This document shows, one piece after another, positions 1 through 11,700 of a stretch of DNA of 64,000 nt. Made by a program: the position numbers and the translations under genes. The notes under the pieces are model-generated. The model did not search any database. It saw nothing but the letters and a program-made list of their open reading frames with translations, and had not been told where the DNA came from. The DNA is taken from contig OZ023190.1 in the NCBI GenBank assembly GCA_963995505.1, positions 6,590,516-6,654,515 of the forward strand. The letters are read 5' to 3'. The DNA is from Hypericum androsaemum (Eukaryota > Streptophyta > Magnoliopsida > Malpighiales > Hypericaceae). Within the stretch, counting starts at the first letter, position 1. Every line of letters begins with the position of its first letter.

Positions 1-770
1 GGTGCATGGCAAATTCACGTCGAGACAAACCACAAGTGCTAATACATAAGAGATAAAAATAAAGATGATATCGAAGTCGGTTTGTTTCATATGTAAAAAA
101 AAATCCTCTTTGAAAATGTCAGCTTCGTCCACTTTAGTGACATTATGAAAGTATCACGGACCTTCTGATTGGGGAAACAAGGCAGAATCACGACTTCCAT
201 ATGTTACATTATGTGCATGACAGAGGGAAATCGTTTCTTAAAACAAAGTGTACTATTAATTAACTCAGTTTTTTTAGGGGAATTAATTAACTCAGTTGGT
301 CGTCTAATTTATACACAGGTACGATCTCCACGCCTCTTGTGGTCCCAACCTCCCAAACTGCATGCATCAGCAGCCAAAACCTCAATAAACTATGCATCAT
401 TTGACGCTTTGTCTATTAAAGTAAAAGATGAGAGAGGAGTACAATATTGTTTTCCTAGTTGAAATGGAGGCCCATGAGGAAAAGAAAAAAAAGAAAAAGA
501 ACACATATTACCGGTGTACAAGGTACTAAGACGTTCCATAGAACACACGACTTCATTTTTCTATTGGAGTCTAGCTGGGATTAGTTACATATCCCATGTA
601 AATTCTCTTTGGCAATTACACAAGGCATATTGTTTGAAGTAATAATCGGTATATCTTGTTTAAAATTTTAAAAGATTTGAGAGCCGAATGATACTTTATT
701 AATATGAAATTCTACGGCACAAATATGATATCTTATGTGTGATGAAACAATAAATGGTGATCGTAAAACA
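1..770. other. Gene-free AT-rich stretch
   Basis: I see no gene or recognisable repeat here. The reading frames are short and lack domain motifs or splice structure. Confidence 0.5.
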
Positions 771-908
771 ATAAACATACATGAGAGTGGAATACTCAAT
801 ATCTCTCGTATACCATTTGTAATGTTATCTATTATTTTTTTTACGATAGATAATATTACAAATGGTATATAAGAGATGTTGAGAATTCCACTCTCATGTA
901 ATGTTTAT
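771..908. repeat. Near-perfect inverted repeat (hairpin, MITE-like)
   Basis: Two arms of about 62 bp face each other around a short T-rich loop near 833-846. The left arm starts ATAAACATACATGAGAGTGG and the right arm ends with its complement, CTCTCATGTAATGTTTAT. By eye the arms differ at about six positions plus one single-base indel. The outer eight bases (ATAAACAT / ATGTTTAT) are perfectly complementary. This is seen directly. It could be a small MITE or a young small-RNA foldback; I found no convincing target-site duplication. Confidence 0.8.
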
Positions 909-1754
909 CTACTGTTAGTTGACTGTTTGTTGCATGTCGGAAATGTTCAACCGTAGATTTTTTTTCAAAAACTATCCAACCCATTGTTTTGTTTCTACTA
1001 TATAGTATTAACGAAAAAATGATTATATGGGCATCAGAGCATCCTCGTTATTACTTCTTCGATCCCTTTTCAAATCTTCCTACTTGATTTTTTATGTGAA
1101 ATTTAATCCTCCCAGCTCGGTAGTAGCGAATTTGCTAAATTTGGTTACCATTTAAAATGCGTTCGGTGAGACCTGCCATAACTCACTAGTAGCTATCCAA
1201 CTAGATATTTCATTCTTCAGACAATGTGGTTTAGCGAGAAATTTTTAAAAAGTTTTGAATGTTATGTTGTCGTTCTAGACCATTTACTAAATTGGTGATA
1301 GTTTTATGTTACATGACTATTTTTTATTTTAATTTACAAATAATTGAATAAGAAATTCCTTTTGTTCCAATATACCGTATGTCAGCAAGGGCGCATTTAG
1401 TTGATATTAGGAACTGAAATAAGAGTGGAGCGGAAGTTTAATGGGTTTTAATCCCATTTGACAATCTATTCTCAGTACCGGATGTTAAAAAATAATGTAG
1501 TTTGGTAATAATGTGAAAAGGAATTGAAAATAAGGTACAAAGCGTGGTACTTGAAATAGGTGTTGTTAATCCCAGGGAGAGGGAGAGGGAGAGGGGCAGG
1601 GACAAAGAGGTGTTGTTTCCTAGATTTGGGTTGGTGTTTTCGAGTGTTCTTGATGTTTTAGAGGTTGAAGAAGGTAGATTGTTTATTTTTTTAACCCAGG
1701 AGCAATTTGGTCCTTTCACGTGTCTTTTCTCCGAAATTATTCTCCGGTGCTGGA
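909..1754. other. Gene-free stretch
   Basis: No coding signal is seen. A short (GGGAGA)n-like purine run lies near 1575-1600 and creates low-complexity reading frames on both strands. Confidence 0.5.
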
Positions 1755-1896
1755 GCCAGGGACTAAAAAGATATATTATTTTAAACTAAAAAGATCGAGA
1801 AAGGTTTTCGAAAATAGTAAAGACTAAAAAAAAAGTTTGTTCAAATACTAGGACGGAGAAATTGCTCTAATACCAGGACCTTAGAGCAATTTCTCC
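1755..1896. mobile_element. Half copy of the 41.7-kb inverted-repeat element family
   Basis: This segment matches the right half of the element at 41700-41995. It has the same GCCAGGGACTAAAAA start, the same 'gatcgagaaag...tcgaaaatagtaaagactaaaa' order of blocks, and an end related to the other element's terminus (AGCAATTTCTCC versus GGCAATTATCCC). I see no left half. It ends in its own small hairpin (about 1855-1896, GAGAAATTGCTCTAA facing TTAGAGCAATTTCTC). It is probably an old truncated copy. Confidence 0.7.
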
Positions 1897-2451
1897 TTTT
1901 TGGGTGCTATAAAGTGTTTATGCTATAAACTAAACATTAAATTATCTAAAAGTAAGTATTATCAGATTCTATTTAAATGTAAGTTTATAATGTGTGCTCT
2001 AATTATAAAATACAAACTTAAATTTTCTACCAAAAAAAAACAAACTTAAATTATTTAAAAAAAATTAAAGCTATTACACTTTTCAATTAAATCTATTTTA
2101 AATTCGTTGTTCTAAGTTGTTCCCTGTCGGTACAACGCTATATTGATCTACAAATTCCATTTTCATTTCACTAAAAAATATTTATGTCGGATGATGAAGT
2201 TGTTATAAATTAACCAAGAAATATTAAGTTTGAATCTTAACGCTTCAATTTAAAAGTAATTGAGAAAAATTTATTATCTCTCAAAAATTTATCATCTTTC
2301 AAAAATTCTAACCAAGTCAAATCTGAAAATTAATTCAGTAGTTGTTCCAATAAATGATAAAATGAATCTATTCCATTTTGTCTACAAAAGAAAATTAATA
2401 ATTTAGACGAATTAAGAGGAAGTTAAATTATCTGCCAAACCCAAAAAAAAA
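1897..2451. other. AT-rich gene-free stretch
   Basis: Nothing recognisable is seen apart from A/T runs. Confidence 0.5.
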
Positions 2452-2835
2452 GGACCGGATTTGGTCCTGGAGGACCACTCCAGCACCGTGCTGGAGGATT
2501 TTTATTGAAGGACATGCGGGAACTTTTTTACAAAAATGTAGAAACACGGGGAAACAAAATGAAAAAAACCCACAATCATTGAATCGTAACTATGTAAACC
2601 ATTTAATCATAACTGGGTAAACCATTGAATCGTAATTGAGTAAACTATTGAATCGTAATTGGGTAACTGGAATGGTCCCGACTTATCCAGGACGGGATAA
2701 AATGGACCATTGAATCATAACTAAATAGACCATTGAATCATAACTAAATCAACCATTGAATAATAACTAAATCCCCCATTTAATCGTCCAGGACGGTCCT
2801 GGTTGGATTTGGCCTTCCAGGACCAAATCTGCTCC
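2452..2835. mobile_element. Mutator-like non-autonomous element A (23-bp repeat design)
   Basis: The left end GGACCGGATTTGGTCCTGG is answered in reverse by CCAGGACCAAATCTGCTCC at the right end. Inside are two arrays of a roughly 23-bp unit of the form CATTGAATCATAACTAAATA, at about 2576-2665 and 2705-2790. A GC-richer centre (GGTCCCGACTTATCC) separates them. The flanks are A-runs (2443-2451 and 2836-2844), compatible with an 8-9-bp target duplication but not diagnostic. It has no coding capacity. Sister elements lie at 36389-36686 and 56565-57039. The Mutator assignment rests on the 9-bp duplications of those sisters. Confidence 0.7.
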
Positions 2836-3113
2836 AAAAAAAACACCAGCAAAGAGGACAAAAAACCGTCGGTACCGGTATCCGGTTCAAAGAAGCTCCA
2901 ACTTTCCGTCTCTCTCACTCGCTTCCCTTGCCACTCGCTCGCGTCAGCTGGCTTCATTCCCATTGCGTAGGACAATAAAAGGAAAAGTTCATTCTGGTGC
3001 ATCACAGTCTCAAGATCTTAACACTTCTAAGGGCTGAGGTCTACTAGGAAACGTTCCAGTTCCTCCTGCTTATTCTATTGTTATTGTAATGTTGGTGGAA
3101 AACAAGTTAATTA

Positions 3114-5084
3114 TGTTGGCATATGTCTCAAATTCTCAAATAGTTAGCAGATGTAATAAGGTAGAAATTATATTTCATTTATAGCAGATTGGAAGTAGAA
3201 ATTATATTTCATTTATAGCAGATTGGAACTAACTTCCTATTATAAATAGGAGTGCATAATTTAAAATTTTCTTGGGATATTACAATGGATGCAGTAGTAT
3301 AAGCAGAGAGAAACACTAGATGCATGTTGCTCGTCATAATCTATATATTTTTGGTACTTCACATATCTCTTGGAGTTCAAGATTTACATCCCAGTCGGAG
3401 TTTATCTCGTAAAAGTTTTTATCTCTAGACTAGTTTTATCTTATTGTAAGATATATCTTTTTATGAAGATATTTGTTAGAATTAGTTTTATCTTTTCCAT
3501 TAGGATTTATCTAGTTTGCTTTGGATTATCTTTTGCATTTTTTTAATCAAGTTGTTAGGTAGGATTTATCTAGTTTGCTTTGGATTATCTTTTGCATTTT
3601 TTTAATCAAGTTGTTAGGTAGAGGTCTATATAAAGGCTCTAGGTGATGCTTTGTAACTCCGGCATTCCTCAACCCACACGGGTACAACTATCCAACTTTT
3701 TTTTATCTTTACATGTTTCTCCCTCTCCCTTAGTTCAACTGTCTAAGGTTCTTTTTGACATTTTATTGCTCTTCTACCCATTCTTCTTTTTTCTCTCCCT
3801 CTTCGCGATTGTTCTTGAGACGATTACTCCGGACCCGTCCTCAATTACTTTCCTTTATGTTCTACTAAAAAAAAGAATATTATTAACATTTATTTTGACA
3901 TGCCTGGTGGGACTACCGGAGGACGTCTAAGAATAATAATCTGAGGGGTGTCACAAACAACAAAAAATGGCCGACTCCATTTGGCTGTCTCATATGATTA
4001 CCATGGCTCGGGGCCAAGATCTCACGTCATAATACATACCTTCAATTCTTATTGGCCAGTCGAATCAAAAGCATGTGGGATGCATTGTTGGAACTCAAGA
4101 TTTAGATCACAGCGAGAGTTTATCTCTAGACTAGTTTTATTTCTAACGGTAAGATTTATCTTTTTTAGGATATTTGTTACAGTTGGTTAAGATTAGTTTA
4201 ATCTATTTTACTAGGATTTATCTAGCAATAGGATACAATTATCGTGTTAGTTTTGATTATCTTCTATATTTTTCATTTTTATTGACTTGTTATTTAGAAG
4301 TCTATATAAATGCCCTAGGTTGCTTCATTGTAATTCAAACATTTTCCAATACACCCACATGGGTACAACTAGCATGGGTACAACTATCCAACTTTTTTAT
4401 CTTCACTTTTTATTCCCTCTCCCTTATATCGACCATCTAAGGTTCTTCACTTTTTTCTCCCTCTCCCTTAGATCGACCGTCTAAGGTTCTTTTTTGACGT
4501 TCTATTGCTCTTCTATCCATTCTTCTTTTTTCTCACCCTCTTCGCGATTGTTCTTGGGGTGACCACTACAGAGCCATCCTCAATTACTTTAACGATATTC
4601 TACTAAAATAAATATTATCAATATTTATTTTAGCAAGCTAGGTGGGACGACTGGAGGGCATCTAAGAAGAATGATAAGAGGGGTGCCATGATAAAAAGAA
4701 GCGGCTAGCTCCAATCGGCTGTCAATATGATTACTACGACTCGGGGGGCAAGATCTCACGTCATGATAGATGCCTTCAATTCTCCTTTGCCAATCGAATC
4801 AAAGGCTCTAGGTGATGCTTTGTAACTCTGACATTCCCCAATACACCCATACAAGTATCAAACTCTTCTACTCATTCTTCTTTTTCTCCCCCTCATCGCA
4901 ATTTTTCTTGGGACGACCATTCCGGATCATTCCTCAATTACTTTCACGATGTTCCACAAAAAAAAATATCAACAATATCATAATAAAAGATAACCTTACC
5001 CCGTGAATGTATATTAGTTAAACAAACTACGTATGTTGTGTGTCCTCTATAAGGGTGTATCAAACTGCTTCCACTGTCCCAACA
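3114..5084 (+). repeat. Left LTR of the outer element, split by an insertion
   Basis: The LTR runs 3114-3367, is interrupted by the TRIM-like array, and resumes at 4980 to end CCCAACA at 5084. The two halves align in order with the intact right LTR (7321-7699), for example 'taagcagagagaaa' and 'ccccgtg.atgta'. A 37-bp segment around 3164-3235 is tandemly duplicated within it. Divergence from the right LTR is high, so the insertion is old. Confidence 0.8.
3368..4974 (+). mobile_element. TRIM-like tandem array (LTR-int-LTR-int-partial LTR)
   Basis: The order is LTR-A (3368-3900), a 185-bp internal segment, LTR-B (4086-4635), a second similar internal segment to about 4800, then a partial LTR-C (about 4801-4974) lacking its first ~250 bp. 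The LTRs share GTTCAAGATTTA-type starts, a 'ctaggtgatgctt' block and 'cttcgcgattgttctt'. The internal segments share 'ggccaagatctcacgtcat'-type text and no coding sequence. The block is flanked by the perfect duplication ATATC (3363-3367 and 4975-4979), so it arrived as one insertion in the outer element's LTR. Tandem LTR sharing suggests LTR-LTR recombination or insertion of a tandem cDNA. LTR-A carries a 60-bp internal tandem duplication (about 3502-3621). Confidence 0.8.
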
Positions 5085-5086
5085 AT

Positions 5087-5098
5087 TGGTATCAAATC
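5087..5098 (+). other. Primer-binding site, tRNA-iMet type
   Basis: TGGTATCAAATC lies two bases after the left LTR. It matches 10 of 12 bases of the classical plant retrotransposon site TGGTATCAGAGC. Confidence 0.75.
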
Positions 5099-5565
5099 TT
5101 TTGGTATGTTTCCGAGTAAAAGTTGGTGAAGAAGGTAGGAGAGGTAGATTCGTAATATCATAGGAGAAATTAGGGCGTGGGCAGTTTGGTAATTTTTTGA
5201 TTTGGGGATTAAGGTTTCACATCCTTAGAGGTGGCAGCAGCCGCCACTACCAGTTGCATGCTGCTAGAAGCCTCCAAGTGAAGAATGACACGAAGAGGAG
5301 GTCTGTGCACCGTCCATTGCGCCTTGCAAAAAAAAGCTGCCATCACCTTTGTGCCCTAGTTCGCAGCTGTCCAGGGGAAGGGGTTCGACCCCAACAATGG
5401 ACAGAGAGTTCCCAAATGGAAAGGAGCTTGCACGCTGTCTTTCGAGCAACGTCATTCACCTAGTGAAGAGGAAGTCTCCATACACCATTGTAATTCAGCT
5501 TGCCTCCCGCAACTGAGCATCAAGGAGAGAGGCATAGCACAGCCATGTACACCACAACCCCGAAG

Positions 5566-5608
<43 letters not shown>

Positions 5609-7320
5609 GCAGAGAGCCTGTTATCTTATGCTGTTTCTAGAACAAGAGCAGATTGGTGCAGTCTGTACGTTGAGGAGAGATGCAGGAGACTCATGAGCAA
5701 CCATTCGACACTGCTGATGTGTCAAAGAGCAAAGAGGAACCTTTCATCACCGCTGCCCATGCTCGAGGAGAAGAGAGCACTACTCGTGCTGCCAAAGTCC
5801 ATGTGCAGTCACTGCGTGGAAGAAGAATAGAGGGGAAGCCATGTTCGCCAAAATATTGGGTATAGGGAGGCTGATCCCTACTTCCTAAATCCCACTGAGC
5901 CGCTGCCAGTTGTAGTCCCTGCCGTGCCCCCTTTCCCTAACTAAGGCCGAGGCCAAGCCGCAATAGCCTTGTCACACCACCGAAAGAAGATTGGCTGCTG
6001 CCGCCGCCATTTAGTCCTTGGTGAAAAACCCTAATTTGGGGTTCAGGTTTACAAAAGTCAACGATTTGACTAGTTTTGGTTTCTGTTGACCAAAAGTCAC
6101 TTTTTTGGCTTTTTATTTTTTTCAGCAGATTTGGGCTAATTGGTTTGGTACGGATTGGGCAGATTTGATAGGCATGGTGAACCAAATCTTATTTTTGAGT
6201 TAAGGTTGACGAGATAGAGGTCACATTGAGGTCATGTTGAAGCAGATTATTTTAGCCGAGGTTGATTCACAGTTGAAGATCGATCATGAGATTTGGTTCA
6301 ATGTGGAGCGTTGTTTGGGTAGTTGACCCAAATCTTATTGGACCTAGAGCTCGGGCCGAATTAGAATGGTGAGAAGGTATCTCTGAAGACTCTCGTGTTC
6401 TGTGAGAATTGATCGTATTTGTTTGGGTTCACATAAGGTGTTCGGTTAGCTTGGATCGTATCATATTGGACCAAGAGTTGGATTGTGTGAAGACCTTAAA
6501 CAGAGCTTGGATCCAATACTCGTTGACGAGGCACATATGCATTGTAGATTTAGCACAGGTGCAGTTGGGCACAGGTTTGGTGCAGATGTAGCGTAATATA
6601 GTTTAGCACATATTGGGCGCAGTGCAATTTAGTGCAGATTGAAAGCAGGTGCATATTTAAAGTAGTGCATTTTGGCACAAATATTGCAGATTTGATGCAG
6701 CAGAGTTTGGCACATATTTAGCGCATTTCAGTTTCACACACATCTGGATTAAGTTATCAGTTTACTCACATGTTCTGCAAGTTACCACCATGTTGTCCAC
6801 GAGGAAGTGATATAAAATACAAAAGTTAGTGCAGTGTGCAATAATTCTAAGATTGGTGTCAAACAAGGTGTTTGCAAGGAAGTGATGTAAAGTCAAAAAT
6901 ATTTTACCAGGAGGTGATGAAAAGTCAGATAGGTGTTCATGAGAATGATATATAAATTCCAGAAGTTTGTGTCCTTTTCTCTCGTTATGACTGAGATAGG
7001 TCAGTGACCACAACGAGGTGGAGATTTTCAGTGGAGGTGGATTAGTGAAGTTCGATTGAGAGGGTATGGCGCTGAAAAGTAGGTTGCACATATAGTTCTT
7101 TCCCATTATGTTAATTTTTTCTTGTGTGAAGATCCATGGTGAGTAAATACTTGTGGAAGATTCCAAGTGGAGTTTTTCAGATTGAGGTAGACGATGATGT
7201 CATGCTCGAGATTGAGCATGGAGCTTATTGGAAGTGGCTCGAAGTGAAGATGATCAGATGTGGAAGAGCAGTTGGAGGCTAGATGATGATTGATTTTGGA
7301 ATTTGATCTGATGTGGAGAT

Positions 7321-7699
7321 TGTTGGGATATGTCTTAAATTTCTAAATAGTTATTTCCTATTGTAATAAAAGCTCTAATTAGGTAGGAAATATATTTTCC
7401 AGATCAGGGCTAGTCTCTTAATAAATAGGAGGGCATGGTTTAGAGATTCCTTGGGCTTGAGCATTTTAGCTTGGGCTATTAGAGTGAGTGTAGTATTATA
7501 AGCAGAGAGAAAGGCTAGAGACAGGTCATCTCGCCATAGTCTATGTATCCTTTATACTACAAATATTATAGTAAAAGATTGTCTCACCCCGTGGATGTAG
7601 GTCAGTTGACCAAACCACGAATATCGTGTATCCTCAATGATTTTTATATGTCTCTTATTATTGATAAGGGCGTATCAAATTGCTTCTGCTGCTCCTGCA
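7321..7699 (+). repeat. Right LTR of the outer element
   Basis: The 379-bp LTR starts TGTTGGGATATGTC after the purine-rich ATGTGGAGAT and ends CTGCA, immediately followed by the AATTA duplication. Confidence 0.85.
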
Positions 7700-7705
7700 A
7701 ATTAT

Positions 7706-8486
7706 TGAGAGGGCACACCTACGAACACACCTACATTCAAGCCACAAGACTCACGGCAAGTACACGTACCAATTGGACCGGTGACACGAGCAAGAGCCAA
7801 AAAGTTTCAGGCAGAATTTAATGGATTAATGCAAGAAGTCTGGGCTCAAGATGGTGCGTACAAGTGCAAGGACATGCATGAGGCCCACGCTAAGTCCATG
7901 CACGTGATAGAGGCTATTTTGGAAGCTTGATATGCACGCAAACTTCTGGATGCATGCGCACATGGAGAATCAGAAAGAATCAACCTATTTAGGCCGTGCA
8001 TCTACTTGTTAGGACGTGCAACTATTAGTTATTCTATTAGATATTATTTGCTTAGATTATTTCCTATTTTAGTTGAATAATTCGGCCAGAATATCCTTAG
8101 ATTAGGAAAGAGAGTTTTGGCCAGCTTTTGAGCTCCTTTTAAGGAGTTAGCTTGTTTAGGAATACCTTGGTACTTTGGAGCCTATATAAGGAGGTCTCCT
8201 AGCAATAAAACGGACACAACTTTTGAGATTGATAATTTTGTGAGTTAGATACTCCTTGCGTGTTCTTGCTAATTGCTGGATTGCTTAGCTTGAGCGAAAC
8301 TTTTCACTTATCAGACGATTCATCCATCATCGTTTGTGGCGTGGTTCGACTTGGACCATAGGTTCTCGAATTTCCATTGCTTGGGTTGCGGATCTTCTAG
8401 ACCAAGGTTCTTGCAAGGCTCGAGTTCGGGGGTTGCGGTCTCTTCCATCCAAAGTAGCACGGTCCGTTGTGAATCTCCTGCCGAGG
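7706..8486 (+). repeat. 5' LTR of the Ty3 element
   Basis: Identity with the right copy is certain from 7713 to 8486; 7706-7712 aligns only loosely. The first ~215 bp correspond to the 3' end of the polyprotein gene, read in the right copy. A TATA-like TATATAAG lies at 8183-8190 and an AATAAAA signal at 8203-8209. Confidence 0.85.
8183..8190 (+). promoter_or_regulatory. TATA box in the 5' LTR
   Basis: TATATAAG in the 5' LTR, repeated at the same place in the 3' LTR (near 13839). An AATAAAA motif follows 13 bp later, the usual close promoter/polyadenylation arrangement of an R region. Position-based inference. Confidence 0.6.
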
Positions 8487-8726
8487 AACTACCTTTGATA
8501 GTGATCCGTGTAGTTCAAGCAAAGCCTTGTTAGCTTAGTAAGAACGTACAAGAGTATCACGAGAGGAAAAAGGCAAGAGTTTGTGAGTGCATTAGAGAGA
8601 AAAGCCAAATAATTGAGTGCAAACACGAGTGAACTTGAGTGCAACTTACATTGACAGTAAACACGTAAGGGAGTGAACTTGTGAGGCCATCAATTTTTTT
8701 TACTAACAAAATTTTCTTGCAGCAAG

Positions 8727-11700
8727 ATGTCTTACGAAGATCAAAGAGAAAAAGAGGGTACGTTGGCTGATGTTGGTCTTAAGGTATTTGTGGAGGCCCT
8801 GACAGGAAAATTCCAACAAATGATGCGAGCGGAGATGGAGCCGTTGCAACAACGCATGGATGCAATGGAGGACACTCGCAACAGCCAACAACCAAGAAGC
8901 GAAGTCCAAGCACAACGAAGGTTTGCACCTTTGGGAGGCACAAGTGGAGGAGAATTCCGTGCACAAAGAAGGAGGGCCCCTTTGGGAAGCACAAGTGAAG
9001 AAGATTCCGACCCTTTCAAGGAGGAGGACGTAGGTTCTACAAGGAATCTTAGGCGAGCAAGGACTAACCGCCCACCTAGAGAGGCAAGGCGAAGAAGAGA
9101 TGACAACTTGGGAAGTATTAAGCTGAAGATACCTTCCTTTGCAGGTCGTTCTGACCCGGAAGCATACCTAGAGTGGGAGAAGAAGATTGAGTTCGTGTTT
9201 GATTGCCACAATTATTCCGAAACAAAGAAGGTAAAACTAGCTGTGACTGAATTCGCTGATTATGCTATAACGTGGTGGGATCAACTTGTAACAAGCAGGA
9301 GGCGTAATGGAGAGCGTCCTATAGCTACATGGGAGAAGATGAAAGCGGTGATGAGGAAACGTTTTGTTCCAAGTCATTATTACCGAGAGCTATACAAGAA
9401 GTTACAAGGAATGAGACAAGGAAGTCTGAGCGTGGAAGAATATTACAAACAGATGGAGATGGCCATGATAAGAGCTGACGTGGAGGAAGATAGAGAAGCT
9501 ACCATGGCAAGGTTCTTGAATGGACTCAATCCCGAGATCCATGACAAAGTAGAGTTGCAACACTATGTGGAGTTGGAGGACATGGTGCATATGGCCACGA
9601 AAATTGAGAAGCAACTGAAGGGAGGAGGAGGAGGAACAAGAGCTACATCAAGTGCTAATTGGAAGCCAAACTATTCAAAGAAATTTGACAAACCACAGGC
9701 AACAAAGATAGAGCACAAGACTGAGAGTTCCAATGCCAATTCCCAAAAGAAGGTGGAAGCCACTCCCACACGAAACTGTGATATCAAGTGCTTCAAGTGT
9801 CAAGGAAGGGGGCACATCTCAAGTCAATACCCTAACAAACAGATTATGGTGATTAGAGAGAGTGGGGAGGTCGTAACAGAAGGAGAAGATTCGGATCATG
9901 ATAGCATGCCTTCATTGGAAGACGTATCCGAAGAGGACATTCAAGTTCCTGAAGGACTCACTCTAGTGGCAAGAAGAGCCTTGAACTTGCAAGCAAGAGA
10001 AGAAGATGACAAAGCACAAAGGGAGAATATCTTCCATACAAGGTGTTATGTCAAGGACAAGGTGTGTAGTGTCCTCATTGATGGAGGCAGCTGTGCTAAC
10101 GTGGCAAGCACTACTATGGTTGAGAAGTTAGGGTTACTCACGAAGAAACACCCTAAACCTTACAAGCTGCAATGGCTGAATGATAGTGGAGAAGTACGAG
10201 TGGAGAAGCAAGTGCTAGTGACATTCCGCATTGGCAAGTACGAAGATGAAGTGTTGTGCGATGTTGTGCCAATGCAAGCTAGTCATCTACTGTTGGGGAG
10301 GCCGTGGCAGTTTGATAGAAGAGTAACTCATGACGGACACACCAACAAGTACTCATTCACACTCAATAGGCGTGTGTTCACTTTGGCACCCTTAGCGCCA
10401 TCACAAGTTTGTGAAGATCAGATGAAGTTACAAAAAGAAAGTGATGAGAGAAAAAAGAGTGAGCAAAAGAAACGAATTGAGAGGAGAGAAGAAGCCGAAG
10501 AACAGAAAGGAAAAATGGCCAAAAGAGAGGATACAATGGAGCGAACAAAAGAAGCCGAAAAAACAGAATTGAAATCGGCCATTGAGAGAAAATCTGAGGG
10601 ATGGAAAAAGAACTACTATGTGGGAGCAAGTGAAATCAAGCAAGCTTGTTTTGAAAAAAAGTCTATGATCTTACTCCGGTATAGGGAGACACTTTTTATC
10701 ACTAACGAACTTGAGCCACACTTGCCTAGTGTGATTGTTTCTCTCTTGCAGGACTACAAGGATGTCTTTCCCGAAGAGCTACCAGCTGGATTACCACCTA
10801 TACGAGGGATTGAGCATCAAATTGACTTTGTTCCAGGAGCTACCATACCTAACCGCCCCGCATATAGAAGTAATCCGGAGGAAACAAAGGAACTTGAGAG
10901 GCAAGTCAATGAGCTTTTGGAAAAAGGGTACGTGAGAGAAAGCATGAGCCCATGTGCTGTTCCAGTCCTACTTGTGCCTAAGAAGGATGGATCATGGAGG
11001 ATGTGTGTTGATTGCCGAGCTGTCAACAACATCACGGTAAAATATCGTCACCCTATTCCTTGCTTAGATGACATGTTAGATGAGTTGCATGGCTCTTGCA
11101 TGTTTTCTAAGATTGACTTAAAAAGTGGTTATCATCATATTAGGATGAAAGAAGGAGATGAGTGGAAGACTGCTTTTAAAACAAAATATGGGTTGTATGA
11201 GTGGATGGTCATGCCGTTCGGGTTATCTAATGCATCTAGTACATTCATGCGCCTTATGAATCATGTCTTACGTCCATTTATTGGAAAATTTGTCGTTGTG
11301 TACTTTGATGATATACTCATTTATAGTACGAGTTTAGAGGATCATGTAGAGCATTTGAAATCTGTCCTAGATGCACTTAGAGAGGATCAATTGTTTGCCA
11401 ACTTGAAGAAGTGCACCTTTTGCACAGATAAACTTGTATTCTTGGGATTTGTTGTTAGTACTCACGGGATACAGGTTGATGAGGAAAAGATCCGAGCCAT
11501 CCGGGACTGGCCAAGTCCTACAAGTGTTGCTAACGTTCGAAGTTTTCATAGCTTAGCTAGCTTTTACAGGAGGTTCGTGAAAGACTTTAGCAGCTTAGCC
11601 GCGCCCTTCACTGAAGTCATCAAGAAGAACGTTGGATTTAGTTGGGGAGAAGCTCAAGAGAACGCATTCCAACTCATAAAAGAGAAGTTGACTAATGCTC

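Larger units (their letters stand above)
3114..7699 (+). mobile_element. Old non-coding LTR element (outer member of a nest)
   Basis: Two diverged LTRs, both beginning TGTTGG, frame a 2.2-kb internal region. The pair is flanked by the perfect 5-bp duplication AATTA (3109-3113 and 7700-7704). A primer-binding site like that for initiator tRNA-Met follows the left LTR. The internal region (5085-7320) holds no gag or pol motifs on either strand, only short unrelated frames and a GA microsatellite near 5573-5602, so the element is non-autonomous (LARD-like). A later element sits inside its left LTR. A diverged relative of its 3' part is at about 22440-22874. The family is unknown; copia-like is a guess from the PBS and LTR ends. 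Confidence 0.85.

Noticed and set aside
6762..7166. A 134-codon minus-strand frame
   Set aside because: It lies in the non-coding internal region of the old LTR element, has no domain, and the related copy at 22.4 kb does not keep it open.
10378..10643. Phe/Leu-rich minus-strand proteins
   Set aside because: They are antisense shadows of the Lys/Glu-rich part of the Ty3 polyprotein.
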